Shown here: positions 8,946 to 16,615 of the stretch, in pieces
Position numbering within the stretch: position 1 is the first letter of the stretch
Layout: every line of letters begins with the position of its first letter
The notes under the pieces: model-generated
Databases searched by the model: none
What the model was told of the DNA's origin: nothing
Seen by the model: the letters and a program-made list of their open reading frames with translations, nothing else
Assembly: GCF_020073745.1 (NCBI RefSeq)
Contig: NZ_JAIRAU010000005.1
Location: 1 to 64,000, forward strand
Source: Nannocystis pusilla
GTDB taxonomy: Bacteria > Myxococcota_A > Polyangia > Nannocystales > Nannocystaceae
DNA length: 64,000 nt
Reading direction: 5' to 3'
Translations under genes and position numbers: made by a program

Positions 8946-9656
8946 TCAGTCGAGCCCGATCTTGCCGAGCGACCAATAAGCCTTGTTTGCGATCGGTCGC
9001 GGCAGCGCGCGCGCCTTGAGTCCGGCGCGCACCTTCTGGATCGCCTGCGCACGTCCGGTCAGCACCAGGCTCGCGCCCGGCTCGCGCGTGAGCTCGGCTT
9101 GCAATTGGTCGACGAGCTCGGGCAGGTGCTCCTCGTCGGCTCGCCGCCGCACCAGGATCGCGCGCGAGACATCGGCCCCGAGCGCGCTCCTCAGGTCGTC
9201 CTCGGCGCCGGTCTCGAACACACACACGAGCGCTCGCCCGTTCGCCGCCGCCGCGAACGCCCGCGCCACCGCGGCCGAGGTCTCGTCGCCGAACAGCACC
9301 ACGGGCCCTGCCTCCGGCAGACGGATCGATCGCTGCGGGCCGACGAAGCGGCACGGGTCGCCGACCGCCAGCCCGCGGATCCACTCTCCCGCCGGGCTCG
9401 CCGCGTGGTGATACACGAGCAGCTCCGTCGCCCCCGCCTCGGCGTCCCAGCGCAGCGGTGTGAAGGTCCGGACGTCACGGCTCGGCAACAACATTTGGAG
9501 CTTGTCGCCGGGATGGAACGTCACGCCACGCAGCCCCGGCCCCACGAGCTCGACCCCGCGGAAGCTGCTCGCGACGTCGCAGATCGCCCGCACCGTGGCG
9601 TCGCGCAGCAGCAGACCACCGAGCGCGCCGAGAAGGATGCCTTTTCCGGATGCCAT
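8946..9656 (-). CDS. Siderophore-interacting protein (FAD-dependent ferric-siderophore reductase)
   Basis: A 236-residue protein of the SIP/ViuB family, which reduces ferric siderophores in the cytoplasm using a flavin and NAD(P)H. Visible landmarks are LLLRDATVRAI and FRGVELVGPGL at the N-terminus, the flavin-binding stretch RTFTPLRW, the SPAGEWIRGLAVGD nucleotide-binding region, PVVLFGDETSAAVARAF, and the family-typical C-terminus NKAYWSLGKIG. The length is slightly short but both domains look complete. Directly upstream is an unusually AT-rich promoter. The next minus-strand gene upstream encodes a ferritin-like lipoprotein, which suggests an iron context. Confidence 0.85.
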   Translation of the reverse strand: MASGKGILLGALGGLLLRDATVRAICDVASSFRGVELVGPGLRGVTFHPGDKLQMLLPSRDVRTFTPLRWDAEAGATELLVYHHAASPAGEWIRGLAVGDPCRFVGPQRSIRLPEAGPVVLFGDETSAAVARAFAAAANGRALVCVFETGAEDDLRSALGADVSRAILVRRRADEEHLPELVDQLQAELTREPGASLVLTGRAQAIQKVRAGLKARALPRPIANKAYWSLGKIGLD

Positions 9657-9661
9657 GCTGA

Positions 9662-9690
9662 TTCATAATGAAATTGAAAAGCAAAGTCAA
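9662..9690 (-). promoter_or_regulatory. AT-rich sigma70-type promoter of the siderophore-interacting gene, possibly leaderless
   Basis: On the minus strand TTGACT (9690-9685) and TATGAA (9667-9662) are separated by exactly 17 bp, a good match to -35/-10 elements. The whole 9657-9710 stretch is far more AT-rich than its surroundings. The -10 ends only 6 bases before the ATG at 9656, so transcription would begin at or next to the start codon. The AT-rich block could also hold a Fur operator, which is inference from the gene's function. Confidence 0.55.
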
Positions 9691-9838
9691 GACAAACACA
9701 CAAATTCGGGCCCAGACGGCCCGATAGCGCGGGGCACGGCGCTCGCCTCGACCCACGCCGGTCGCCGGCCGGATTTCCCCGGACGACCTCGGGCTCGAGT
9801 TCGAGCGCGACCTCGAGATGCAGGTACGCGCCGGCTCC

Positions 9839-11284
9839 CTACGCCGCGCACAGCCCCGCCGCGGCCGGGCGGATCATCGCATCGAGGCCGCGGCGCCACA
9901 CCGCCGCGCGCAGCGGCGCGTCGACCACCCCGTGGGCGCGCAGCTCCGGCTCGCCTGCATCTTCGGACATGCCCTGAAGTTCAGCATCCGCCTGCGCGAT
10001 CGCGGCGGCGAACGCCTGCTGCGCGCGTGCACGGCCGGCCGGGCCAGCCCCCTGCAGGGCCCACTGCACGAACCGCCAGCCGAGCTCCGCGTGGCGCTGC
10101 TCGTCGCCGGCGATCCGCGTCAGCACCCGGCGCAGGCCCGGGTCGTGCGCGTGCGCGGCGGCCTCGACCAGCTCGAGTCCCGCCAGCGTCTCGGCCACGC
10201 AGGCCTCTGCGATCGCCGCGGCGATCAGCGCGTCGACGTCGCCGTCTCGCGTCGCCGCGGCCGACGCGAGCGGACCAGGCCCGATCCCGGTCCCCGCATA
10301 GACACTCGCCAGCGCGTAGCCGATCCGCGCGTGCTCGACCTCGTCGGCGAGCGCCTGCTGGGCCGCGAGCACCAATTCGGGCGGCGCGCCGATCGCCAGC
10401 AGCTCGAGGATGAAGCGGGCGAACGACGCCACCGACGCGTGCTCGAAGCTTGCGACCCGGGTCCAGTGGGCCGCCAGGCGCGAGCGCAGCGCGAGCGGGG
10501 CCGACGGCGCCGCCACCAGCCCGCGCCAGTCGTCTCGCGGCACCGCCGGCGCGTGCACCGGCGCGTCGTCGACGACGAAGGGTCGCCCGCACGCCCCCTG
10601 CTCGCACTGCCAGCGCATCGACTCGAACACGCACGCGACCCCCTGGCAGTCGGAATGCGCGTCGCACTCGTCCTGCGGCGTCTGGCACGCCAGCTCGCCG
10701 ATTGTCTGCGTGCAAAAGTCCTCCGGCGAGAGGGCGCACAGCAAATCACCGCAGTCGGCGTCGGTCCGGCAGCCCGCGGGGATGCACCGCGTCGCCGTCC
10801 CGATCTCGTCGCCGGCGCACTGACACACCATCCCCTCGCCGCAGTCGTCGTCGGTCTCGCAGCCGTACACGCATCCGCACGTCTCGAGCAGGTCGAACGA
10901 GAACTGGCACGAGCCGAACGGCTTCTCGGTGCAATCGTCATTGGTCTTGCACGGCCCCGTCGCGTTCTCCGGGCAATTCGACGGCGTCTGCGGCATCACG
11001 CACGCGCGGGCCGCGGCGCGGTGGACGAGGCCGTCGTCGCACCGCTGATAGCCGGCGAGCGCCGGCGGATCGCTGTGCCGCTGCATGAGCTCGACCACCT
11101 CCCCCGCGCACCCCGCTAACGCCCCCGTGGTCGGCGTCGTGATCGTCGCTGTCGACGTCGAATTCGTGCCGGTGTCGCTGTCGCCGCCGCCCGGGCTCGG
11201 CCCGCACGCGACCAGCAGGCCGAGGAGCGAGAACAGCGAGCGACGCGCAGGTGCGATGTTCGTAAGCAGCAGTTTTGAAGCCAT
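9839..11284 (-). CDS. Ferritin-like-domain lipoprotein
   Basis: A 481-residue exported protein. The N-terminus (LFSLLGLLVAC, Cys about 27) is a lipoprotein signal, followed by a Thr-rich linker and a cysteine-rich region to about 230 (CKTNDDC, CETDDDCGEGMVCQC, CRTDADCGDLLC). From about 250 there is a helical domain with ferritin-like iron ligands: SFEHASVASF, DEVEHAR (ExxH), CVAETLAGLE and DEQRHAELGW (ExxH). This combination recurs in myxobacterial lipoproteins I remember. It may bind or oxidise iron at the cell surface. An in-frame start at 11311 is possible; 11284 places the basic N-region properly before the hydrophobic core. Confidence 0.75.
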   Translation of the reverse strand: MASKLLLTNIAPARRSLFSLLGLLVACGPSPGGGDSDTGTNSTSTATITTPTTGALAGCAGEVVELMQRHSDPPALAGYQRCDDGLVHRAAARACVMPQTPSNCPENATGPCKTNDDCTEKPFGSCQFSFDLLETCGCVYGCETDDDCGEGMVCQCAGDEIGTATRCIPAGCRTDADCGDLLCALSPEDFCTQTIGELACQTPQDECDAHSDCQGVACVFESMRWQCEQGACGRPFVVDDAPVHAPAVPRDDWRGLVAAPSAPLALRSRLAAHWTRVASFEHASVASFARFILELLAIGAPPELVLAAQQALADEVEHARIGYALASVYAGTGIGPGPLASAAATRDGDVDALIAAAIAEACVAETLAGLELVEAAAHAHDPGLRRVLTRIAGDEQRHAELGWRFVQWALQGAGPAGRARAQQAFAAAIAQADAELQGMSEDAGEPELRAHGVVDAPLRAAVWRRGLDAMIRPAAAGLCAA

Positions 11285-11329
11285 CACGGATGAGAGCACG
11301 CGCCGCCGCACCCGTCAAGCGGACCCGGC

Positions 11330-13417
11330 TCATGCCGCGAGCGGCAGCTCGACGGTGAAGGTCGAGCCTTGACCCGGGATGCTGGCGACCCGGACCCGGC
11401 CGCCGTGCGCCTCGACGATCGCGCGGGCGATGAACAGTCCGAGCCCCAGGCCGCCGTAGTGGCGCGTCGAGACCGCCCGACCGAAGCGCTCGAAGATCGC
11501 GGCCTGCGCCTCGGACGAGATGCCGATTCCATGGTCGGTCAACGTCAGCAGCGCCGTATCGTCGGTCCGTCCGACCCTGATCTCGATCGGCCGACCCGCG
11601 CCGAACTTCAGGGCGTTGGCCAGCAGGTTGATCACGGCCTGCTCCAGCCGCGCGCCGTCCCACGAGCCGACGACCGGCTCCTCCACCTGCACCGTCACCT
11701 CGCAGCCCGAGCGCGCGATGTCCTCCGCGAGCTGGCGCGTCACGTCCTCCGCGAGCGCGCCGAGGTCGACCCGACCGCGATGGAGCGCGAGCCGGCCGGC
11801 CTGGACGCGGCCGACCTCGAGCAACAGCTCGACCAGGCTGGCCATCCGCTGGCTCTGACGCGTGCAGACCTCCAGCGCGCGCTTCACCAGCGGCGACGCG
11901 CCGGTGCTGAGCTGGCGACCGAGCCGCTCGATCGCCAGCTGGAGGCTCGTCAGCGGCGTCCTGAGCTCGTGCGAGGCCACCACCAGGAACTCGTCGCGCA
12001 AGCGGACCGCCTCCTCTGCCGCGCCGCGAGAGCGCCGCTCGTCGAGCAGCGCCCGGTCGCGCTCACGCTCGGCGTGGACGCGGGTCGTGACGTCGCGGAA
12101 GCTCCAGACGCGCCCGACGGCCCGACCGTCGAGCTTCTGCGGCTGCGAATAGCGCTCGAAGATCCGCCCGTCCTTCAGCTCGATGATGTCGAGGCTGTTC
12201 GCGTCGGGGTGCGCGAGCAGCCAGCGGATCCGGGCGAGGTACGCCTCGGGCTCGCGCACCAGCCCCGCCTCGAGGACCGGACGCTCGTGTCCACGGCGCC
12301 GCAACATCTCGGCGCAGCTCGGCAGCATGTCCGCCAGCTTGCGGTTGAACTGGATCAGGCGCCCTTCGCGGTCGACGACCAGGATGCCGTCCGCCGTCGA
12401 GTCGAAGGTCGCCTCGAGCAGCGAGACGCTGCTGCGCAGCCGCTCCTCGGCCCGCTTCCGTCCGGTGATGTCGGTGGAGATCAGGCAGATCGCGCAGACT
12501 CGCCCCGCCGAATCGGCGACCGGGAACTTGAGCGAGAGATACGTCTGGAGCCCCTCGCCGAACTCGAACGTCTCCTCGACCTCGAGCGGACGGTTCTCGC
12601 GCAGCACCCTCAGGTCGCTGGCGCGGAAGATGTCGGACTGCTCCCGCGAGAAATAGTCATAGTCCGTCTTGCCGCGCATGCTCTCGACATCGGCGTGCAT
12701 GAGCTCCGCGAACCTGCGATTGACGAGCAACAGGCGCCCCGCGAGATCCTTCATGCAGATCACCGCCGTCGTGTTGTCGATGATCTGCTGCAGCAGCGCG
12801 CAGCGCTCCTCGAGGCAGGCCTCGGCGCGGCGGCGCTCGACGTTCTCTTGCTCGAGGCGTGCGATCAGCTGGACGTTGTCGTACGCGATCGCGCCCTGGG
12901 CAGCGATCAGCTCGAGCACGGTCAGCCGCTCGTCGGTGAACCCCCCGCAGTCGCGCTCGTTCTCGAGGTACAGCACCGCGCACACCTCGGCCGCGCGCAG
13001 GATCGGCAGACACAGCAGCGACCGGGGGCGGCAGGCGCCGAAGTACTCGTCGTGGGCGAACGAGCCGCTCACGGCGGCGTCGGCGAGCAGCACTCGCTCC
13101 CGCGTGCGCCCGACGAATTGCACGACCGACGTCGGCGCCCGCCCCGAACCCGCCAGCGGGAGCGACGGGAGCAGCTCGGTCCGCACGCCGTGCTCGTCGG
13201 CCCTCCCGTCCGCCGCGACCACGAGCTCGCCTCGCTCGACGCCGATCAGACAGCCGCGGTCCGCCCCGCTCTGCTCGAGGCCGACCTCGAGCAAGCGACG
13301 GGCGAGGCGGTCCCAGGTGACCTCCTTCGAGATCGCCTGCGACGCCTTGACGACCGCGGTCAGCGCCTCCGGGACCGCGGGGGTCGGGGAAGCGACCGTA
13401 TACGCCGGCTCGCCCAC
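11330..13417 (-). CDS. GAF-PAS-PAS sensor histidine kinase
   Basis: A 695-residue cytoplasmic kinase. Order: GAF (about 20-190), coiled coil, PAS (about 205-320, ending TDITGRKRAEE), PAS (about 325-445, ending SFRDVTTRVHAERER), HisKA with ASHELRTPL (His about 480), and HATPase_c with NLLANALKFG, DHGIGIS and GGLGLGLF. No response regulator is adjacent. The first residues, AVVKASQAISKE...LLEVGLEQSGADRGCL, strongly resemble the junction seen in myxobacterial Ser/Thr kinase-AAA-GAF-histidine kinase fusions. The frame stays open upstream to about 13627 without a standard start codon, so the protein may be a detached C-terminal half or use an unusual start. Confidence 0.8.
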   Translation of the reverse strand: MGEPAYTVASPTPAVPEALTAVVKASQAISKEVTWDRLARRLLEVGLEQSGADRGCLIGVERGELVVAADGRADEHGVRTELLPSLPLAGSGRAPTSVVQFVGRTRERVLLADAAVSGSFAHDEYFGACRPRSLLCLPILRAAEVCAVLYLENERDCGGFTDERLTVLELIAAQGAIAYDNVQLIARLEQENVERRRAEACLEERCALLQQIIDNTTAVICMKDLAGRLLLVNRRFAELMHADVESMRGKTDYDYFSREQSDIFRASDLRVLRENRPLEVEETFEFGEGLQTYLSLKFPVADSAGRVCAICLISTDITGRKRAEERLRSSVSLLEATFDSTADGILVVDREGRLIQFNRKLADMLPSCAEMLRRRGHERPVLEAGLVREPEAYLARIRWLLAHPDANSLDIIELKDGRIFERYSQPQKLDGRAVGRVWSFRDVTTRVHAERERDRALLDERRSRGAAEEAVRLRDEFLVVASHELRTPLTSLQLAIERLGRQLSTGASPLVKRALEVCTRQSQRMASLVELLLEVGRVQAGRLALHRGRVDLGALAEDVTRQLAEDIARSGCEVTVQVEEPVVGSWDGARLEQAVINLLANALKFGAGRPIEIRVGRTDDTALLTLTDHGIGISSEAQAAIFERFGRAVSTRHYGGLGLGLFIARAIVEAHGGRVRVASIPGQGSTFTVELPLAA

Positions 13418-13791
13418 GCCGAAGATATAGCGCAGCAGTCTCGCCAGCCGCAGCGGCGAGACCGCCGGCGAGGCAACGACGCGGTCGCGGAGACCCCGGC
13501 CGCCGCGACCGCCTCCCGCGATCGAGCCCGAGCGACCGCCGCCGCTGCCGCCCGCCGCGGCGCATCCCGCGAGGCCCGCGACGATCGACGGAGCGCAGAG
13601 ATCGCTGCAGGTGTACCGCGAGCGTCATCTCGTCCATGGATCCGGTGTGTAGATTGTCGCCGCGTCGCCGCAGCGCGGCGCCGACGAGGGACATCGTCCC
13701 AGGATGCGGAGGATCCCTGCCCGCCGCCGTCGATCTCGACGACCCATGGCGACCGCGCCGGCGGTTATACTCGCCGCGAGGACATCACTGC

Positions 13792-14556
13792 ATGGTATCG
13801 CTGCGAGACAGGGTCGCGCTGGTCATCGGGGGTAATTCGGGCATCGGCAAGGCGTCGGCGTTCGCGCTGGCCGAGGCCGGAGCCAGGGTCGTGATCGCGG
13901 CGCGCCGCGAGCGGGAGGGCCACGCGGTGGTCGAGGAGCTGCGGGCGCGCGGCGCCGCGGCGCTGTTCGTCGCGCTCGACGTCACCGTCGAGGCCGACAT
14001 CGTCGCCGGCGTCGCCGCCACCGTCGAGGAGTTCGGCCGCCTGGACTGCGCCGTCAACTCGGCCGGCATCTGCGAGGACTTCGGCCCCGTCAGCGACGTC
14101 GACGGCGCCGCCTTCGATCGCATGATGGCCGTCAACGTGCGCGGCACGCTGCTGGGGATGAAGCACCAGATCCGGCAAATGCTGGCCCAGGGCGGCGGCG
14201 GCAGCATCGTCAACATGGCCTCGTTCCTGGCCCACGCCGCCACGCCCACCGGCTCCGCCTACGTCGCCACCAAGCACGCCGTCCTCGGCATCACCCGCTC
14301 GGCCGCGCTCGGTTACGCGAAGGAGGGCATCCGCGTCAATTGCGTCGCCCCCACCGCGATCACCGGCACGCCGATGGTCGACGACGCGCTGGCCAACTAC
14401 CCCGCCGTCATGGCCCCGGTGATCGCCGCGATCCCCATGGGCCGGCCGGGCCGCGCCGACGAGGTCGGTCGCGCCGTCGCGTGGCTGTGCAGCGACGAGG
14501 CGTCGTTCATCTCCGGCCACTCGCTGGCGATCGACGGCGCCCAGCTGGCCGGTTGA
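13792..14556 (+). CDS. Short-chain dehydrogenase/reductase (classical SDR)
   Basis: A 254-residue NAD(P)H-dependent oxidoreductase of standard length. The cofactor motif GGNSGIG sits near residue 12, AARRERE after beta-2 hints at NADPH preference, the family NNAG motif appears as NSAG, and the active site has Ser in MASFLA and YVATK. The C-terminal DEASFISGHSLAIDGAQ is typical. The substrate is unknown. The ATG at 13792 directly precedes the Rossmann fold, and longer in-frame starts add sequence without family character. It runs opposite to the kinase gene upstream. Confidence 0.85.
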   Translation: MVSLRDRVALVIGGNSGIGKASAFALAEAGARVVIAARREREGHAVVEELRARGAAALFVALDVTVEADIVAGVAATVEEFGRLDCAVNSAGICEDFGPVSDVDGAAFDRMMAVNVRGTLLGMKHQIRQMLAQGGGGSIVNMASFLAHAATPTGSAYVATKHAVLGITRSAALGYAKEGIRVNCVAPTAITGTPMVDDALANYPAVMAPVIAAIPMGRPGRADEVGRAVAWLCSDEASFISGHSLAIDGAQLAG

Positions 14557-14745
14557 GCTCGGGGGCGTGTCCACCTCGTACCTCCACCGGTCGCGCGGCT
14601 GACGAATGCATGGACAGGGCGACAGCGCATTCTCGCCCGCCACGTGTCGACCGCGGCCCCCGATTCGGCGAGAGCGCGGCGAGTGCTCGTTCACGGCGCG
14701 ACGCCGACTTGACGGGCCCGCGCCCGCTCCCGTAGCGTGGCGGGC

Positions 14746-15231
14746 ATGAAGCCTTGTTCTCGTTGCCGCCGTCACCTCCTGAGCTCCGCGTCGCCCTGCC
14801 CGTTCTGCGGTCAGGACAATCGCCAGGTCGGCGAAGGCTCGGTGCTGGCGCTCGGGCTCGGGCTCGTGCTCGCGGCCGGCGGCGGCTGCAGCACCGGCGA
14901 CAAGACCACCGAGAGCAGCACGAACACGCCGACCACTGACGGCACCATGACCCAGACCACGCAGCCCCCCCCGGACGACACCGACCAGGGCGGGTCGTAC
15001 TACGCCGGCCCGCCGACCGACTCCAACATCACCCTCGACACCTCGACGACGACCACCACCACCACCGCCACCGACACCGGCAGCAGCACCGGCACCGGCA
15101 CCGAGACCGACACCAACTCCACCGCCGACGACAGCCTGTCCGACTCCGGCGGCTCGTACTACGCCGGGCCCGCGACCGACACCAACGTGCTGTGGCACGA
15201 GGCCGACCCGGCCAAGCGCCCGGCGCCCTGA
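14746..15231 (+). CDS. Zinc-ribbon lipoprotein with duplicated GGSYYAGP motif
   Basis: A 161-residue protein of odd design. It opens with a zinc ribbon (MKPCSRCRRHLL, then SPCPFCG; two CxxC knuckles), continues through a hydrophobic stretch with a lipobox-like end (GLVLAAGGGC, Cys about 49), then becomes Thr/Ser/Asp-rich. Two near-identical blocks, GGSYYAGPPTDSN and GGSYYAGPATDTN, sit in the tail about 50 residues apart. I recall other myxobacterial proteins with a zinc ribbon, lipobox and Y(G/A)GPP tail, but none with a function. It converges on a radical SAM/SPASM gene with 52 bp between stops. Confidence 0.7.
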   Translation: MKPCSRCRRHLLSSASPCPFCGQDNRQVGEGSVLALGLGLVLAAGGGCSTGDKTTESSTNTPTTDGTMTQTTQPPPDDTDQGGSYYAGPPTDSNITLDTSTTTTTTTATDTGSSTGTGTETDTNSTADDSLSDSGGSYYAGPATDTNVLWHEADPAKRPAP

Positions 15232-15242
15232 ACTTTCCCTTG

Positions 15243-15266
15243 CAACATGTCCTCACGGACATGTCG
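15243..15266. repeat. Palindrome array B (two units, 14-bp period)
   Basis: CAACATGTCC at 15243-15252 and GGACATGTCG at 15257-15266, both close to GGACATGTCC and exactly 14 bp apart. CATGTCC and GGACATG form a 7-bp inverted repeat with a 4-base centre. It lies in the 52-bp gap between convergent genes, so a terminator role on either strand is conceivable, but there is no T-tract. Confidence 0.7.
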
Positions 15267-15283
15267 CACGAATCCTCTGTCTC

Positions 15284-16609
15284 TCACACCTCCGGACGCC
15301 CGGGCCCGCTGGGCTCGACGAGGCGGGAGATCCGCGGCTCCTCGGTGGCGACCGGCCCGTGCTGGGCCCGCAGCTCGGGGTCCTTGTGCTCGCGGACCAC
15401 GCGGAACAGCGCCGTCCCGAACGCGATGTCGGGCGCCTTGCGCACGAACTCGATGCGCTCGCGCAGGCCCATGCGGTCCATCTCGAGCGCCCGGTGGTGG
15501 CAGAACGGGTTGTTGCCGGGGCGGCCGAGCACCGGCTCGGACACCGCCGTGCAGCCGGCCATGCACACGCTCGCGTAGTAGCACTCGCGGCAGTAGCCCC
15601 ACAGGTCGTCGACCGTGCGGGTGCGCAGCGCGGACATCTCGGGGGCGCGGGTCCACAGATCCCACAGCCCGTGGTCGCGCCAGCTGCCGCCGATGTTCGT
15701 CGGTCCGCCGAGGCTCGGGCAGTTCTTGATCTGGCCGTCGCTCTCGATCGCGATCGTCGACCTCCCGGCCTCGCAGCCGTTGTAGTGGCCGGTGCGGCGC
15801 TTCTGCTGGCCGCGCAGGCGCTCCTCGTGCGGCCCGAAGTAGCCGAGGTTGTTGGCCGGCCAGATCCGGACCTTCAGCGCCTCGGCGCGGGCCATCACCC
15901 GGTCGAGCGTCTCGAACAGCTCGAGGTACATGTACGGCTGCAGCAGGATCTCCGGGTGGTCGGCCGCGTTGCCGTGCGGCACCGTGATCTGCAGCTGCCA
16001 CGAGTGCACGCCCTCGGCCGCGACCCGCTCGAGCAGCGCCTCGAGCTCGCGCAGCGTGAACACGTTGATCTGCGAATTGACGGCCACGCGCGCGCCCGCG
16101 GCCCGCAGGTGGCGCAGCGCCGCGAAGGCCCGCTGCCAGCTGCCGGGGCGGTTGCGCACGCGGTCGTGGCTCTCCTCGAGCCCGTCGATCGACACGCTGA
16201 CGCTGCAGATCCCCGCCTCGACCATCGCCTCGGCGCGCGCCTTGCCGAGGTTGTAGCCGCCGGTGGTCATGGTGGCCTCCATGCCGCGCTCGCGGATCTT
16301 GCGGATCACGAGGATGAAGTCGTTGCGCAGGTAGGCCTCGCCGCCGATCAGCACGACCTCACCGACGCCGGCCTCCGCGAGCTCGTCGACGATCTTCAGC
16401 GCCTCCTCGGTCGTCAGCTCGCCCTCGCGCGCCTGGCCCGCCCGCGGCCCACAATGGATGCAGGCCTGATCGCACGCCAGCGTGAACTCCCACACCGCGA
16501 GCCGCGGGCGCGGCGTCTCGCCGCGCGCCACCGGCAGGATCGCCCGGGTGCGGTGTGCCGGCAGGGATGAGACCACCGGCAATCGCTTTCGCACGTCGTT
16601 CAGGCTCAT
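15284..16609 (-). CDS. Radical SAM/SPASM domain protein
   Basis: A 441-residue iron-sulfur enzyme. The SAM-cluster motif is CDQACIHC (CxxxCxxC, about 49-56), followed by VVLIGGEAYLRNDF and VSIDGLEESHDRVRNRPGSW. The C-terminus has a SPASM-type cysteine set: YNGCEAGRSTIAIESDGQIK with NCPSL, then YCRECYYASVCMAGC and FCHHR. SPASM proteins usually modify peptides (RiPP maturation) or act as anaerobic sulfatase-type maturases. No classical precursor peptide is adjacent; the nearest candidate is the converging zinc-ribbon lipoprotein with a duplicated GGSYYAGP. The divergent membrane-protein start is only 6 bp away. Confidence 0.85.
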   Translation of the reverse strand: MSLNDVRKRLPVVSSLPAHRTRAILPVARGETPRPRLAVWEFTLACDQACIHCGPRAGQAREGELTTEEALKIVDELAEAGVGEVVLIGGEAYLRNDFILVIRKIRERGMEATMTTGGYNLGKARAEAMVEAGICSVSVSIDGLEESHDRVRNRPGSWQRAFAALRHLRAAGARVAVNSQINVFTLRELEALLERVAAEGVHSWQLQITVPHGNAADHPEILLQPYMYLELFETLDRVMARAEALKVRIWPANNLGYFGPHEERLRGQQKRRTGHYNGCEAGRSTIAIESDGQIKNCPSLGGPTNIGGSWRDHGLWDLWTRAPEMSALRTRTVDDLWGYCRECYYASVCMAGCTAVSEPVLGRPGNNPFCHHRALEMDRMGLRERIEFVRKAPDIAFGTALFRVVREHKDPELRAQHGPVATEEPRISRLVEPSGPGRPEV

Positions 16610-16615
16610 GCGCGT

